Notes: a model not told the origin generated them from the sequence alone. Shown: positions 1 to 7,289, counted from the first letter of the stretch. The stretch: 13,736 bases of DNA from Polaromonas sp. (GCA_025362825.1 JANYFF010000567.1:1-13736), one strand, 5' to 3'. Translations and numbers: made by a program.

Positions 1-260
1 GCGAGGCCGATCTTGAGAAACACCTTGCCAGTGGTCAGGACGCGGAAGTCAAGGACAAAAACCGCGAAAAACTGCGTGAAGAAGCCCTGAAAAAACTTGA
101 GGAAGATTCTAAGAAAACACCGGAACAACGTCGCCCTCCTGAACTGGGTGGCGAAAAAGACTTCCCATTGCTGCAAGCCATCAACAAACTCAAAGGTCGG
201 CCGGTCATGGTGAGCAAAACGGCGGTGGTTGAAAACAAGAATGAGAAAAAAGAGAACTGA
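1..260 (+). CDS. ctpA: S41 family carboxy-terminal processing protease (3' end only)
   Basis: The last 85 residues of a protein whose start lies before the window; the reading frame begins at base 3 and stops with TGA at 258-260. The first part is a highly charged, Lys/Glu-rich helical stretch. The tail reads GGEKDFPLLQAINKLKGRPV, which closely matches the C-terminus of Burkholderiales CtpA-type proteases (family knowledge). These are periplasmic serine/lysine-dyad proteases with a PDZ domain that trim or degrade envelope proteins; the catalytic part is not in the window. The next gene, a moeB-like gene, starts 30 bases downstream in the same direction, an order I associate with this bacterial group, so the two may be cotranscribed. 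The identity rests on the C-terminal tail alone. Confidence 0.75.
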   Translation, partial: EADLEKHLASGQDAEVKDKNREKLREEALKKLEEDSKKTPEQRRPPELGGEKDFPLLQAINKLKGRPVMVSKTAVVENKNEKKEN

Positions 261-290
261 TGTCGGCTGGCGGATGCTGCGCGTTGGCCC

Positions 291-1049
291 ATGAATGACG
301 CGCAACTGCTGCGTTATTCCCGGCACATTCTTCTGGATGAACTGGGCATTGAAGGGCAGCAAAAACTGCTCGCTTCACGTGCGCTGATTGTGGGGGCTGG
401 CGGGCTGGGATCACCCGCTGCGCTTTACCTTGCAAGCGCTGGCGTGGGCCACCTGACAGTCGTTGATGACGACCGTGTGGATGCCACCAATCTGCAACGC
501 CAGATTGCGCACAAGCTGTCTGGTGTAGGCCAGCTCAAGGCTGAATCCATACGGCATGCAGTAGCCGACCTGAATCCGGACGTAGTCGTTACCACCATCA
601 CGGTGCGTGCAGACGATGCACTGCTGGAAACATTGGTACAGCAAGCGGACGTCGTGCTCGATTGCACCGACAACTTTGCCACTCGCCAGGCCATCAACCG
701 CGCCTGCGTCAGGCACCTCAAGCCGCTGGTATCCGGTGCGGCCATACGTTTTGACGGACAGGTAGCTGTTTACCGGCCATGCGACCCGCTATCGCCGTGT
801 TACGCCTGCGTATTTCCGGCTACTTCAATTTTTGAAGAAGCACGCTGCGCCACTATGGGCGTTTTTGCGCCGCTGGTAGGCATCATCGGCAGCATTCAGG
901 CTGCAGAGGCCCTGAAGCTGCTCTCGGGAATAGAGGAATCATTGACAGGCCGCCTGTTGATGCTCGACGCGCGCAGCATGTCCTGGAATGAGGTGAAGAT
1001 GCCGCGGGATCAAACTTGTGCAGTCTGCGGCCACCGCCCATTCGCCTGA
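291..1049 (+). CDS. moeB: MoeB/ThiF/HesA-family adenylyltransferase
   Basis: A complete 252-residue E1-like enzyme. Family members use ATP to adenylate the C-terminal glycine of a small ubiquitin-fold sulfur carrier (MoaD for molybdopterin, ThiS for thiazole). The nucleotide-binding loop GAGGLGSP is at residues 35-42, followed by the Asn67/Arg70 region and Lys83. The DCTDN motif is at 124-128. Two zinc-binding CxxC pairs are at Cys170/Cys173 and Cys243/Cys246. Cys186, in the RCATMG segment, matches the position used for the carrier thioester or disulfide in ThiF-type enzymes. There is no C-terminal rhodanese domain, so it is the short bacterial form. The ATG at 291 gives the expected N-terminus (LLRYSRHILL at residues 6-15), but the ribosome site is weak. 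Sequence alone does not separate MoeB from ThiF use; no moaD or thiS is in the window. Confidence 0.9.
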   Translation: MNDAQLLRYSRHILLDELGIEGQQKLLASRALIVGAGGLGSPAALYLASAGVGHLTVVDDDRVDATNLQRQIAHKLSGVGQLKAESIRHAVADLNPDVVVTTITVRADDALLETLVQQADVVLDCTDNFATRQAINRACVRHLKPLVSGAAIRFDGQVAVYRPCDPLSPCYACVFPATSIFEEARCATMGVFAPLVGIIGSIQAAEALKLLSGIEESLTGRLLMLDARSMSWNEVKMPRDQTCAVCGHRPFA

Positions 1050-1170
1050 GGCGTCAAGGCCGTCCCAGCGAATACAAAACCAAGAGAACACATTGATATT
1101 TTCCGCGTCAATTCTCTGATGGTATTTCGTCAGTACACATAGAATTATGGGCATGCGCCTACGCATACAG

Positions 1171-1186
1171 GTAGGAAACATCCTAC
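1171..1186. promoter_or_regulatory. Perfect 6-4-6 inverted repeat, candidate regulator-binding site
   Basis: GTAGGA, a 4-base spacer AACA, then TCCTAC: a perfect dyad in the gap before the receiver-protein gene, about 140 bases upstream of its GTG start. A further CCTAC half-site lies just upstream at 1158-1162. The shape TAGGA-N4-TCCTA is like the boxes bound by LuxR/NarL-class response regulators such as RcsB (family knowledge). The right half extends to TCCTACAG, which recurs at 3938-3945 and, inverted, at 7710-7717. Binding by the local regulator (1762-2394) is an inference. Confidence 0.55.
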
Positions 1187-1326
1187 AGTTGGCACGCAGA
1201 GATACTGGCAGAATAAGTCTCGAAACAAAAATATTAAGAAACAAAAAAGCTCGGATTGTCGAGTTACGTGTACTGTGCGCAAGCGCACTTGCCAAAAGCC
1301 GTGAAGCCTTACTTGGATCCAGTGCA

Positions 1327-1707
1327 GTGAGACTTAAAACTTATATTGTTGAAGACAATCCCACGATCCGCGAAAATCTGATTGCGACGCTGGAAGAACT
1401 TGCCAATGTTGATGCAGTGGGAACTGCCGATACCGAGAACGAAGGAAAGGCGTGGCTTGCCAGCCATTCAGAAGAGTGGAATCTTGCAATCGTTGATCTT
1501 TTTCTGAAGCAGGGAAGCGGACTCGGCGTTGTGTCCGCATGCAGGGAGCGCAATGCGCGACAGAAAGTAGTTGTTCTGAGTAACTACGCCACGAGCGACA
1601 TCCGCCAGCGATGTGCACAACTCGGAGTCGATGCTGTTTTCGACAAGTCCAATGAAATAGATGACCTCGTGGACTACTGCATCAAACTCTGTAATCCCGA
1701 TGATTAA
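1327..1707 (+). CDS. Stand-alone receiver (REC) domain protein
   Basis: A single phosphoacceptor domain of 126 residues with no output domain. From the GTG at 1327 the protein begins VRLKTYIVEDNP, which places the acidic pair Glu9/Asp10 where a receiver domain expects it. The phospho-accepting aspartate is Asp57 in LAIVDLFL, the switch Ser is Ser85 and the conserved lysine is Lys107. The frame is open upstream to an ATG at 1147, but those 60 residues look like nothing known and would run through the perfect dyad at 1171-1186, so GTG is preferred; its ribosome site is weak. Such proteins act as phosphate relays or sinks, or as protein-protein switches. Its end faces the regulator at 1762-2394, and a hybrid role with that regulator and the kinase at 2536-3876 is plausible but inferred. 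Confidence 0.8.
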   Translation: MRLKTYIVEDNPTIRENLIATLEELANVDAVGTADTENEGKAWLASHSEEWNLAIVDLFLKQGSGLGVVSACRERNARQKVVVLSNYATSDIRQRCAQLGVDAVFDKSNEIDDLVDYCIKLCNPDD

Positions 1708-1734
1708 GCAATCACGCAGAGGCCATCAATTGCA

Positions 1735-1752
1735 GCCAAATCGCGGTTTGGC
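1735..1752. terminator. Short hairpin between convergent genes
   Basis: GCCAAA and TTTGGC form a 6-bp stem around a 6-base loop in the 54-base gap between the convergent receiver and regulator genes. The position suits a bidirectional terminator, but the stem is short and no T-run follows, so this is weak. Confidence 0.3.
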
Positions 1753-1761
1753 GAATTGAAA

Positions 1762-2394
1762 TCAGTCAATCAACTTGTTCTTCAGCGCGTAATAGGTCAG
1801 GTCGCTATTGGACGCCAAGCTCATCTTCTCCATGACACGGGTGCGATAGGTGCTGACGGTTTTGACGCTCAGAGAAAGTGCTTTAGCAATGTCGCCAGCC
1901 GTTTCGCCCTTTGCCAGCTTGAGAAACACCTGAAATTCCCGTTCCGACAATTGCTCATGCGAAGCCATGTCATTAGGCCGGTTCAACTGCTGGGCAAGCA
2001 GCTCTGCCACCGTCGGCGTGATATAGCGTTTGCCAAGAGAAATCACGCGGATCGCATCGACGATTTCGGACGGATCACATTCCTTGTTCAGGTAGCCGCT
2101 GGCGCCTTGGCGAATCAGGTTGACAGCGTAGTGTTCCTCGGGATAGCCGCTCAGGATAAGAATGCCGACATCCGGCGCCTTGGCGCGAATCATGGCAAGG
2201 GCGTCGATACCGCTTTGACCTGGCATCGACAAATCCATCACCAGAATGTCGAGTTCTACATTGCGAACAAGATCAATGGCTTCACGGCCGCTTCCAGCCT
2301 CTCCCACAACGCGCAAATCCACCTGGTCAGAGAAAAACTGCTTGAGTCCGGAGCGCACGATGGCGTGATCATCAACAATTCCGATTTTTATCAT
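1762..2394 (-). CDS. NarL/FixJ-family response regulator (REC + LuxR-type HTH)
   Basis: A complete 210-residue two-component regulator. The receiver domain occupies about residues 1-118, with Asp8/Asp9, phospho-acceptor Asp54 (in VMDLSMPG), the Ser82 region and Lys104. The LuxR/GerE-type DNA-binding domain covers about 147-205: LSEREFQVF, then the recognition-helix segment SVKTVSTYRTRVMEKM at 176-191. The ATG at 2394 gives the standard MIKIGIVDDH start. It is divergent from the CHASE3/HisKA_3 histidine kinase at 2536-3876, with about 140 bases between them, which strongly suggests a cognate pair. Regulators of this class bind short inverted repeats; the perfect dyad at 1171-1186 and the repeated TCCTACAG words nearby are candidate targets (inference). 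The regulated process is not shown by the sequence, but adjacent genes point to envelope or general stress. Confidence 0.93.
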   Translation of the reverse strand: MIKIGIVDDHAIVRSGLKQFFSDQVDLRVVGEAGSGREAIDLVRNVELDILVMDLSMPGQSGIDALAMIRAKAPDVGILILSGYPEEHYAVNLIRQGASGYLNKECDPSEIVDAIRVISLGKRYITPTVAELLAQQLNRPNDMASHEQLSEREFQVFLKLAKGETAGDIAKALSLSVKTVSTYRTRVMEKMSLASNSDLTYYALKNKLID

Positions 2395-2523
2395 GACGCT
2401 TTCTTTCTATAAGAACTCAAACGCTTGCACGCAGGGCAAACGTATTGGACCAAAGAACCATTTTTGGGGCATTTTTAGTAAATGTCAGCGTCTATTATTC
2501 ACGAACAATACCGAGAAGTACGT

Positions 2524-2530
2524 AGGAGAG
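2524..2530 (+). promoter_or_regulatory. Ribosome binding site that fixes the kinase start
   Basis: AGGAGAG sits 5 bases before the ATG at 2536. It selects this start over the in-frame ATG at 2482, which has no comparable site and would add 18 unremarkable residues in front of the first membrane segment. Confidence 0.75.
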
Positions 2531-2535
2531 CTTCC

Positions 2536-3876
2536 ATGAAATTCCCAAAACTTCCCAAACTGGCAATCAGCCTGCCCCTAGCGATATTGGCAGCCGCCAT
2601 CCTGATTTTCATCAATGAAGCAAGTTTCAGGCAATCTACCCAAGCTGTTTCCCGCATAGAAGAAGCGCAAAAGACGCGCGGAGCCCTCAATAAATTGCTG
2701 CAGCAATTGCTCGACGCGGAAACCGGTCAACGCGGCTATTTGCTAACCGGCGACGCAAGCTACCTTGAACCGTATAGCCTCGCACTGGACAGCATTAACC
2801 AGAACATGGATTTTTTGCGCCAACTGTTTACTTCAGACTCGACACAACTGGGTGAATTCAGCCTGCTCTCCCGTCATGTGGCCCGCAAGCTCGCCGAGAT
2901 TGATCTGACCGTGCGTATGCGCAAGGAAGGAAAGGAAGACGCCTGGAAGTTCGTGTTAACCACAGACGTCGGAAAAGAACAAATGGAAGGCATCCGTTTA
3001 CGGGTTGCCAATCTGGGAGCCGCAAGCGTAAAGGATATGGAGAACGCACAGGCACAGATCAATCGCACGCTGCAGTTGTCGCGCGTAGGTGTTTCAATCA
3101 TGGCGCTAACTGGTTTGCTGGCTTTTTACATGTACCTCCTCCAGACCGATGCGTTGCTGCAATCCGGCAAGCGTGAACAGGAGGCATTGCAACGGGAGCG
3201 CGACCATCTTGAACTGCAGGTGCGTGAACGAACGGCCAACCTTGCCGAGCTGGCAACCCATTTGCAAAATGTGCGCGAAGATGAACGTGGGCATCTGGCC
3301 CGCGAACTGCATGACGAGTTGGGTGCGCTACTGACCGCGGCAAAGCTGGACGTCGCACGGCTAAAGTCCCGTCTTGCCGGCAACCTGCCGGAAGCCGCCG
3401 AGCGACTGGCGCATCTGACCAACACCCTGAACAGCGGTATCGCACTGAAACGCCGTATCGTTGAAGACCTGCGCCCCTCCTCGCTGTCGCATCTGGGCCT
3501 GGTCGCATCGCTTGAAATCCTGGCGCGTGAGTTTGAAGAGCGCTCGGGCCTGTCGATCACCACCGACCTGGAAAGTGTCGAGCTTGGTGGCTCGGCACAA
3601 CTGACGGTGTATCGACTGGTGCAGGAGTCGCTCACCAACATCGGCAAGTACGCAGAGGCTACCCAAGCAGTGATCAGTCTTCAGAACATGGATGGCTATA
3701 TATCCATCGAAGTACATGACAACGGCAAAGGCTTCGACGTTGACAGCGTCGGTGCAGGCAGTCACGGCCTTTCAGGAATGCGTCATCGCGTCGAGGCTGC
3801 GGGCGGCCGCTTAAGCGTTGCCAGTACCAAAGGCAATGGTGCCCACATATCCGCCATCATGCCCAAAACCCTCTAG
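2536..3876 (+). CDS. CHASE3-domain sensor histidine kinase (HisKA_3 type)
   Basis: A 446-residue membrane sensor kinase that autophosphorylates and passes phosphate to a response regulator, most likely the divergent one at 1762-2394. Transmembrane helix 1 is about residues 10-27. It is followed by a periplasmic CHASE3 domain (about 30-175) with the signature GQRGYLLTGD near 64-73, then helix 2 at about 183-203. A coiled coil (about 210-248) leads into the HisKA_3 dimerisation domain, LARELHDELG, with phospho-acceptor His259. The ATPase domain shows QESLTNIGKYA (Asn368), with Tyr where many members have His, then DNGKGF at 395-400 and GLSGMRHRVEAAGG at 411-424. All key residues are present, so it should be active. 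CHASE3 ligands are generally unknown. The start is chosen from the ribosome site at 2524-2530. Confidence 0.93.
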   Translation: MKFPKLPKLAISLPLAILAAAILIFINEASFRQSTQAVSRIEEAQKTRGALNKLLQQLLDAETGQRGYLLTGDASYLEPYSLALDSINQNMDFLRQLFTSDSTQLGEFSLLSRHVARKLAEIDLTVRMRKEGKEDAWKFVLTTDVGKEQMEGIRLRVANLGAASVKDMENAQAQINRTLQLSRVGVSIMALTGLLAFYMYLLQTDALLQSGKREQEALQRERDHLELQVRERTANLAELATHLQNVREDERGHLARELHDELGALLTAAKLDVARLKSRLAGNLPEAAERLAHLTNTLNSGIALKRRIVEDLRPSSLSHLGLVASLEILAREFEERSGLSITTDLESVELGGSAQLTVYRLVQESLTNIGKYAEATQAVISLQNMDGYISIEVHDNGKGFDVDSVGAGSHGLSGMRHRVEAAGGRLSVASTKGNGAHISAIMPKTL

Positions 3877-3937
3877 ATTTCTGGCTGTCACACGGCCATT
3901 CATCAGTGAATCTCATTGCCTGAAATCGTCAGCCTCT

Positions 3938-3947
3938 TCCTACAGGA
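3938..3947. promoter_or_regulatory. TCCTACAG word upstream of the DUF1328 gene
   Basis: TCCTACAGGA lies in the 209-base gap between the kinase and the DUF1328 gene, about 140 bases before that gene's ATG. The 8-base word TCCTACAG is identical to the right half-site at 1181-1188 and to the inverted copy at 7710-7717. The distance to the start is close to that at the receiver gene. Regulatory function is inferred from recurrence and placement. Confidence 0.4.
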
Positions 3948-4085
3948 CATACACGCCGCTACTGACATTCCGGAGCGATTAAAGCCGATGAGGAAAAAAT
4001 ATCTTTTTCATTAACCTTGTTGCATGTATCGAAACAGTGCTTCAACCAGGACACTGACACTTCAATCATCATCAAGGAGAACGTC

Positions 4086-4253
4086 ATGCTGCATTACTCG
4101 GTTGTTTTTTTGGTAGTCGCCCTGATCGCTGCAGTTTTCGGTTTTGGCGGCATTGCGGCCGGTGCCGTTGAAATTGCAAAAATCCTGTTCTTTATTTTCG
4201 CCATCATGGCCATCGTGAGTTTTGTCGCAGGCTTGATGCGACAGAAGAACTAA
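4086..4253 (+). CDS. DUF1328 (YtjA-like) small membrane protein
   Basis: A 55-residue, almost wholly hydrophobic protein with two predicted membrane helices (about residues 4-23 and 30-50) linked by a Gly/Ala-rich turn, GFGGIAAGAVEIAK. This pattern and length match the DUF1328/YtjA family, whose biochemical function is unknown and whose members I associate with general or osmotic stress loci. The ribosome site AAGGAGA at 4074-4080 is 5 bases before the ATG at 4086. The frame is open 69 bases further upstream, but that would add a polar leader unlike the family, so it is rejected. It opens a run of plus-strand envelope genes and has a TCCTACAG word upstream. Confidence 0.9.
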   Translation: MLHYSVVFLVVALIAAVFGFGGIAAGAVEIAKILFFIFAIMAIVSFVAGLMRQKN

Positions 4254-4261
4254 CGAACTGC

Positions 4262-4269
4262 TCCTACAA
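4262..4269. promoter_or_regulatory. TCCTACAA, near-copy of the recurrent word
   Basis: Seven of eight bases match the TCCTACAG word. It lies in the 124-base gap after the DUF1328 gene, about 108 bases upstream of the DUF883 start. This is the weakest of the four sites. Confidence 0.25.
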
Positions 4270-4377
4270 ATGAAATCTTGTCGTGACGAAGACCTGCGGC
4301 AAGGTTCCATCTTGGCCTGATTGCAATTTCATTCTTCATTCTTCCGTTTTATTTCCCCAACTCTACAAGGACATCCC

Positions 4378-4770
4378 ATGAACACGAATTCCTCCCTCGC
4401 ACGTGACGCCATGCCAGCCGTTCGCCAAGCCTCTGAAGACCTGCTGCAGAACGCCAGCAAGGCACTCAGCTCCACACGCGATCAAGCGAACCATGCGCTT
4501 GATAAGGCAGACGACAAGGTTCGCGAACTTCGCGGTGAAGTCGATCCACTGGTTGACATGCTCGCATCAAAAGCACAAAGGCTCGCACGCCAGAGTCTGG
4601 ATATGGCTGCAGAAGCAAAAGAAAAAGCGCAACAGTCCCTCATGCACTATGCAAGCGCAACCAGCCACTATGTCTCAGAGCAACCTGTTCGCTCGGTACT
4701 GATTGCTGCGGCTGTGGGTGCGGTGGTGGCAATTCTGGTGTCCTCTACGCGTCGCCGTAATCAGTACTGA
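4378..4770 (+). CDS. DUF883 (ElaB/YqjD-like) membrane-anchored protein
   Basis: A 130-residue protein with a long, charged, amphipathic helical N-terminal part (about 10-100, rich in Ala, Lys, Glu and Gln) and a single C-terminal membrane helix (about 105-122, VLIAAAVGAVVAILVSS), ending in RRRNQY. This architecture and the YVSEQPVRSVLIAAAVG junction are typical of the DUF883 family. E. coli YqjD and ElaB are tail-anchored inner-membrane proteins linked to ribosomes in stationary phase (family knowledge). AAGGA at 4367-4371 is 6 bases before the ATG at 4378, which fixes the start; an upstream in-frame TTG at 4321 is rejected. The YqjE-like gene follows after 38 bases, mirroring the yqjD-yqjE order of enterics. 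Confidence 0.9.
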   Translation: MNTNSSLARDAMPAVRQASEDLLQNASKALSSTRDQANHALDKADDKVRELRGEVDPLVDMLASKAQRLARQSLDMAAEAKEKAQQSLMHYASATSHYVSEQPVRSVLIAAAVGAVVAILVSSTRRRNQY

Positions 4771-4808
4771 GTCGCTAACTCATCATCCGACACGTCCTGC
4801 CCACACCC

Positions 4809-5174
4809 ATGCTGCACCCGCTTTTTTCCACTTTGGTCCAGAGACCTGACCTTCTGGTCGACCACCTCTCCGCCTATACCGCGCTGTTTGGCCAGGAAGC
4901 TAAAACTGCAGGAACCGAAGTCATTCAAAGGTTGCTCGCCTGGGTATTGGCGGTCGTTTGTGGTTCTATTTTTCTGGTGCTGGCCGGCATTTCGCTGATA
5001 CTGGGTTTCTCGCAAAACCAGTTTCACTGGATTTTGGTTGTGGTTCCGCTGTTTGCACTGTTGCTCACGGCTCTTGCCGTGTCAAAAGCAAAAAAACCCT
5101 TGCCTACTGAGCATTTTCCGCTTCTTAAAGAACAGCTTGACACCGATGTAGTCGCATTGCGTATGGCAAGTTAA
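4809..5174 (+). CDS. YqjE/phage-holin-superfamily membrane protein
   Basis: A 121-residue protein with two membrane helices, about residues 42-66 (WVLAVVCGSIFLVLAGISLI) and 73-92, joined by a short loop. A soluble amphipathic N-terminus contains FGQEAKTAGTEV, and a basic patch, SKAKKPLP, follows helix 2. This matches the YqjE/DUF1469 proteins that databases label putative holin; despite the name, the surroundings are chromosomal stress genes and nothing else is phage-like. Function is unknown; partnership with the DUF883 protein immediately upstream is suggested by conserved neighbourhood in other proteobacteria. The start at 4809 lacks a clear ribosome site, so translation may be coupled to the upstream gene. 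Confidence 0.85.
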   Translation: MLHPLFSTLVQRPDLLVDHLSAYTALFGQEAKTAGTEVIQRLLAWVLAVVCGSIFLVLAGISLILGFSQNQFHWILVVVPLFALLLTALAVSKAKKPLPTEHFPLLKEQLDTDVVALRMAS

Positions 5175-5182
5175 CCAGCCCT

Positions 5183-5635
5183 ATGATGACCAACGCTATT
5201 GAGATCTCCCCCCAAGATCGGCTGGCCGCCAGCCGCAGGGCCATCGTTCGCTACATGCGGGACGGCGAACCTCCATCATCTGGACCTCGGTATGCAGGTG
5301 ACCTTGAATATGGGCTGGATGCGCCACCGCCGGCAGAAGCGGGTAAGTGGCAGTTCTTCAAACATGCTGTCCACTCCTGGTGGCAACACCACCCGGCTCA
5401 ACTGGCCCTAGCACTCGGCAAACCCGCTATCAGCCGGTATGCGGAGCATCAACCATTACGGCTGCTGGGTCTGGCAGCTGGTGCCGGGGCGGCATTCGTC
5501 TGGATTCGCCCATGGCGGCTGGTATCAATCACAGGTCTGCTATTCGCCACCCTTAAATCTTCGGAAGTGTCAGCCTTGGTGCTCTCGTTACTATCCCGTC
5601 CCGCAACAAAAAACTCAAAGGCAAGCTATGACTGA
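5183..5635 (+). CDS. Hypothetical membrane protein downstream of yqjE-like gene
   Basis: A 150-residue protein I cannot assign firmly. The N-terminus (about 1-60) is soluble, with RLAASRRAIVRYM at 13-25 and a Pro-rich segment near 46-52. The middle is Trp/His-rich (HSWWQHHPAQ), and the C-terminal half has two hydrophobic segments, about 91-108 and 112-136. It holds the position YqjK has in the enteric yqjD-yqjE-yqjK cluster and shares the idea of a short basic helix near the N-terminus, but it is longer and membrane-bound, so equivalence is not claimed. It starts 8 bases after the YqjE-like stop; two adjacent ATGs (5183, 5186) are possible starts. Its last 8 bases overlap the ferritin-like gene, implying translational coupling. 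Confidence 0.75.
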   Translation: MMTNAIEISPQDRLAASRRAIVRYMRDGEPPSSGPRYAGDLEYGLDAPPPAEAGKWQFFKHAVHSWWQHHPAQLALALGKPAISRYAEHQPLRLLGLAAGAGAAFVWIRPWRLVSITGLLFATLKSSEVSALVLSLLSRPATKNSKASYD

Positions 5636-6173
5636 GAAAAAAAATAAATCATCTGACAACTTGGTATTAAACGAAGCTGGCCTGCAGGCAGCCAAGGCCA
5701 GCCTTGAAGAAGGCGCGGTCACTCCCGCCTACGGTCCTCACCGTGAAGCAATCATCAAACTACTCAATGACTCGCTTGCAACAGAACTGGTGTGCGTGCT
5801 CCGGTACAAGCGCCATCACTTCATGGCCAGCGGCCTGTCGTCGCCAAAGATTGCAGAAGAATTCATGGTCCACGCTGGAGAAGAGGCTGCACATGCAGAT
5901 CGCATCGCCAAACGCATTGTCCAGCTAGGCGGCGAGCCGGATTTTTCGCCATCGACTTTGCTGTCGCGCAGCCATGCAGACTATGACGATTCCAATGACC
6001 TCAAAACCATGGTGCGTGTCAACCTGATCGCCGAACGCGTGGCCATTGAAAGTTACCACCAGATGATTGCACTGATTGGCGACAAGGACACCACGACGCG
6101 ACGCATGCTGGAAGACATCCTGGCCCAGGAAGAAGAACATGCCGACGAGCTGAAAGACTGGCTCGAAGACTGA
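5628..6173 (+). CDS. Ferritin-like/bacterioferritin-type di-iron protein
   Basis: A 181-residue four-helix-bundle protein. Ligand spacing follows bacterioferritin: Glu53, then an ExxH at Glu86/His89, Glu136, and a second ExxH at Glu168/His171. No Met follows Glu86 (bacterioferritin Met52 binds haem), so it is probably haem-free. A hydrophilic N-terminus of about 35 residues (MTEKKNKSSD onward) precedes the bundle. Family members oxidise and store iron or act as di-iron oxidases, protecting against peroxide. The ATG at 5628 lies inside the end of the upstream gene, with AAAGG at 5617-5621 as ribosome site; an open frame reaching back to 5439 is read-through of the overlap region. Being in a run with envelope stress proteins suggests an oxidative-stress role (inference). 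Confidence 0.85.
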   Translation: MTEKKNKSSDNLVLNEAGLQAAKASLEEGAVTPAYGPHREAIIKLLNDSLATELVCVLRYKRHHFMASGLSSPKIAEEFMVHAGEEAAHADRIAKRIVQLGGEPDFSPSTLLSRSHADYDDSNDLKTMVRVNLIAERVAIESYHQMIALIGDKDTTTRRMLEDILAQEEEHADELKDWLED

Positions 6174-6283
6174 GGGCTGCGGCCGTATACATTAACCACC
6201 AGTTGATCGGCGTGGTGCCACTGATTAACAGGCTTTTCGATGAGAGCACCGATTGATACCACTTACTCACTTAAGGAAATAAT

Positions 6284-6598
6284 ATGAAATACGCTCGCGC
6301 ACTTGCTTTTGCAGCCATGGCTGGCATCACGATTCTGTCCACAGGTTGCGCGGTTGGGCGTGGCCAGGAAACCGCTGGTGCCTATGTAGATGATGCCGCC
6401 ATCACCACGTCCGTAAAGGCCAAATTTGTTGAGGACAAAACCGTTTCAGCTACTTCCATCAGCGTTGAAACCCTCAACGGCACGGTTCAGCTTTCCGGTT
6501 TTGCAAAATCCAGTGCCGAAAAATCACAAGCTGAAAATCTTGCACGTGGCGTGAAGAATGTCCGCGCCGTCCGCAACGACATCGTTGTGCGCCCATAA
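6284..6598 (+). CDS. BON-domain lipoprotein (OsmY-like)
   Basis: A 104-residue protein with a lipoprotein signal: a basic N-terminus MKYAR, a hydrophobic stretch, and the lipobox LSTGC with lipidated Cys22. One BON domain fills about residues 35-104: ITTSVKAKFVEDKTVSA, then VETLNGTVQLSGFAKS, then ARGVKNVRAVRNDIVV, with the conserved glycine of the NGTVQLSG strand. BON domains occur in OsmY and related periplasmic proteins and are thought to contact membranes or phospholipid. AAGGAA at 6273-6278 precedes the ATG. It is the last plus-strand gene before a strong terminator at 6655-6688, and a second BON lipoprotein faces it at 6792-7289. Confidence 0.92.
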   Translation: MKYARALAFAAMAGITILSTGCAVGRGQETAGAYVDDAAITTSVKAKFVEDKTVSATSISVETLNGTVQLSGFAKSSAEKSQAENLARGVKNVRAVRNDIVVRP

Positions 6599-6654
6599 GT
6601 TTGCGCGAGTGATCATCATGAGATGACTGGTCACTCACCCTCGGGTTACGAACA

Positions 6655-6688
6655 AGCAGATGCGGGATTCATCCGCATCTGCTTTTTT
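6655..6688 (+). terminator. Strong intrinsic terminator
   Basis: An 11-bp perfect stem (AGCAGATGCGG with CCGCATCTGCT) around a 7-base loop, followed by six T residues at 6683-6688. It ends the plus-strand stress-gene run 57 bases after the BON lipoprotein stop. Confidence 0.92.
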
Positions 6689-6735
6689 CGTATTTGATGC
6701 GTAGCAGCAGCTAAGCCCGAGCTGTGAACGCGTAC

Positions 6736-6760
6736 AAAAAAGTCTCCTTACGGAGGCTTT
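6736..6760 (-). terminator. Intrinsic terminator for the minus-strand BON/CsbD genes
   Basis: Read on the minus strand, AAAGCCTCC and GGAGACTTT form a stem with one mismatch around a short loop, followed by a run of T residues (plus-strand A-run 6736-6741). It lies about 30 bases past the stop of the minus-strand BON lipoprotein gene. Confidence 0.7.
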
Positions 6761-6791
6761 ACATGCAGTGTTCACGGTTACTGATACAACA

Positions 6792-7289
6792 TCAACCTGG
6801 CTTCACAACCAGCTTGTTATTTACCGAGCTCACACCCTTGACGGCTTTTGCAATGGTGGTCGCCTTGTCTTTGGCTGCTGCCGTTGGAGCGGGTCCGTTG
6901 AGCGTGACAGCACCGTTTTTGGTGTCGACATCAATCTTGATCGCACTCAGATCGTCATCTTTGGCGAACTCCGACGAAACAGACGCGGTGATGGCGATGT
7001 CGCCCACGGTTGCGCTGACTGATGCCGCGCCGCTTTTACCTGCCGCTTCGGCTTTTTGTGCCTCGTCCTTGATGGCATCGCCAGCTTTCGCCATGGACGC
7101 CTCGGTCTTGGCCTTGGCCTCGGTCGCTGCCTGTTCGGTTTTGGCTACAGCCGAGTCCAGCTTCTGGCCAACGGTCTGGCCAGGGTCCTTCTTGCCGCAG
7201 GCACCTAAGGCCACCAGCAATACCAGTGAACAGACCGTGGTAGCTGTTCGGGCAGGAACATGGGGAATAAAAAGAGGGTTTGAAGTCAT
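6792..7289 (-). CDS. BON-domain lipoprotein with a long helical linker
   Basis: A 165-residue lipoprotein. A basic and hydrophobic signal ends in the lipobox ALGAC with Cys31, followed by GKKDPG. Residues about 38-88 are a low-complexity Ala/Lys/Glu/Gln helix likely to act as a spacer from the membrane. The BON domain covers about 93-164 (GDIAITASVSSEFAKD, DTKNGAVTLNGPAP, AVKGVSSVNNKLVV). AGGAGAT lies just upstream of the ATG (7289) on this strand and supports the start. It follows the CsbD-like gene by 60 bases and is probably cotranscribed with it. It is a distant relative of the BON lipoprotein at 6284-6598, and the two genes converge on back-to-back terminators. Confidence 0.92.
   Translation of the reverse strand: MTSNPLFIPHVPARTATTVCSLVLLVALGACGKKDPGQTVGQKLDSAVAKTEQAATEAKAKTEASMAKAGDAIKDEAQKAEAAGKSGAASVSATVGDIAITASVSSEFAKDDDLSAIKIDVDTKNGAVTLNGPAPTAAAKDKATTIAKAVKGVSSVNNKLVVKPG

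Noticed and set aside
1147..1326. 60-residue N-terminal extension of the receiver protein
   Set aside because: No known domain, no ribosome site at 1147, and it would translate through a perfect regulatory-type dyad; GTG at 1327 gives a canonical receiver start.
1756..2412. Plus-strand open frame of 218 codons
   Set aside because: Exactly antisense to the NarL-type regulator, which has all receiver and HTH residues.
4809..5174. Prophage signal from the holin-type annotation
   Set aside because: YqjE-like proteins are chromosomal; no lysis, capsid, integrase or tail genes are nearby.
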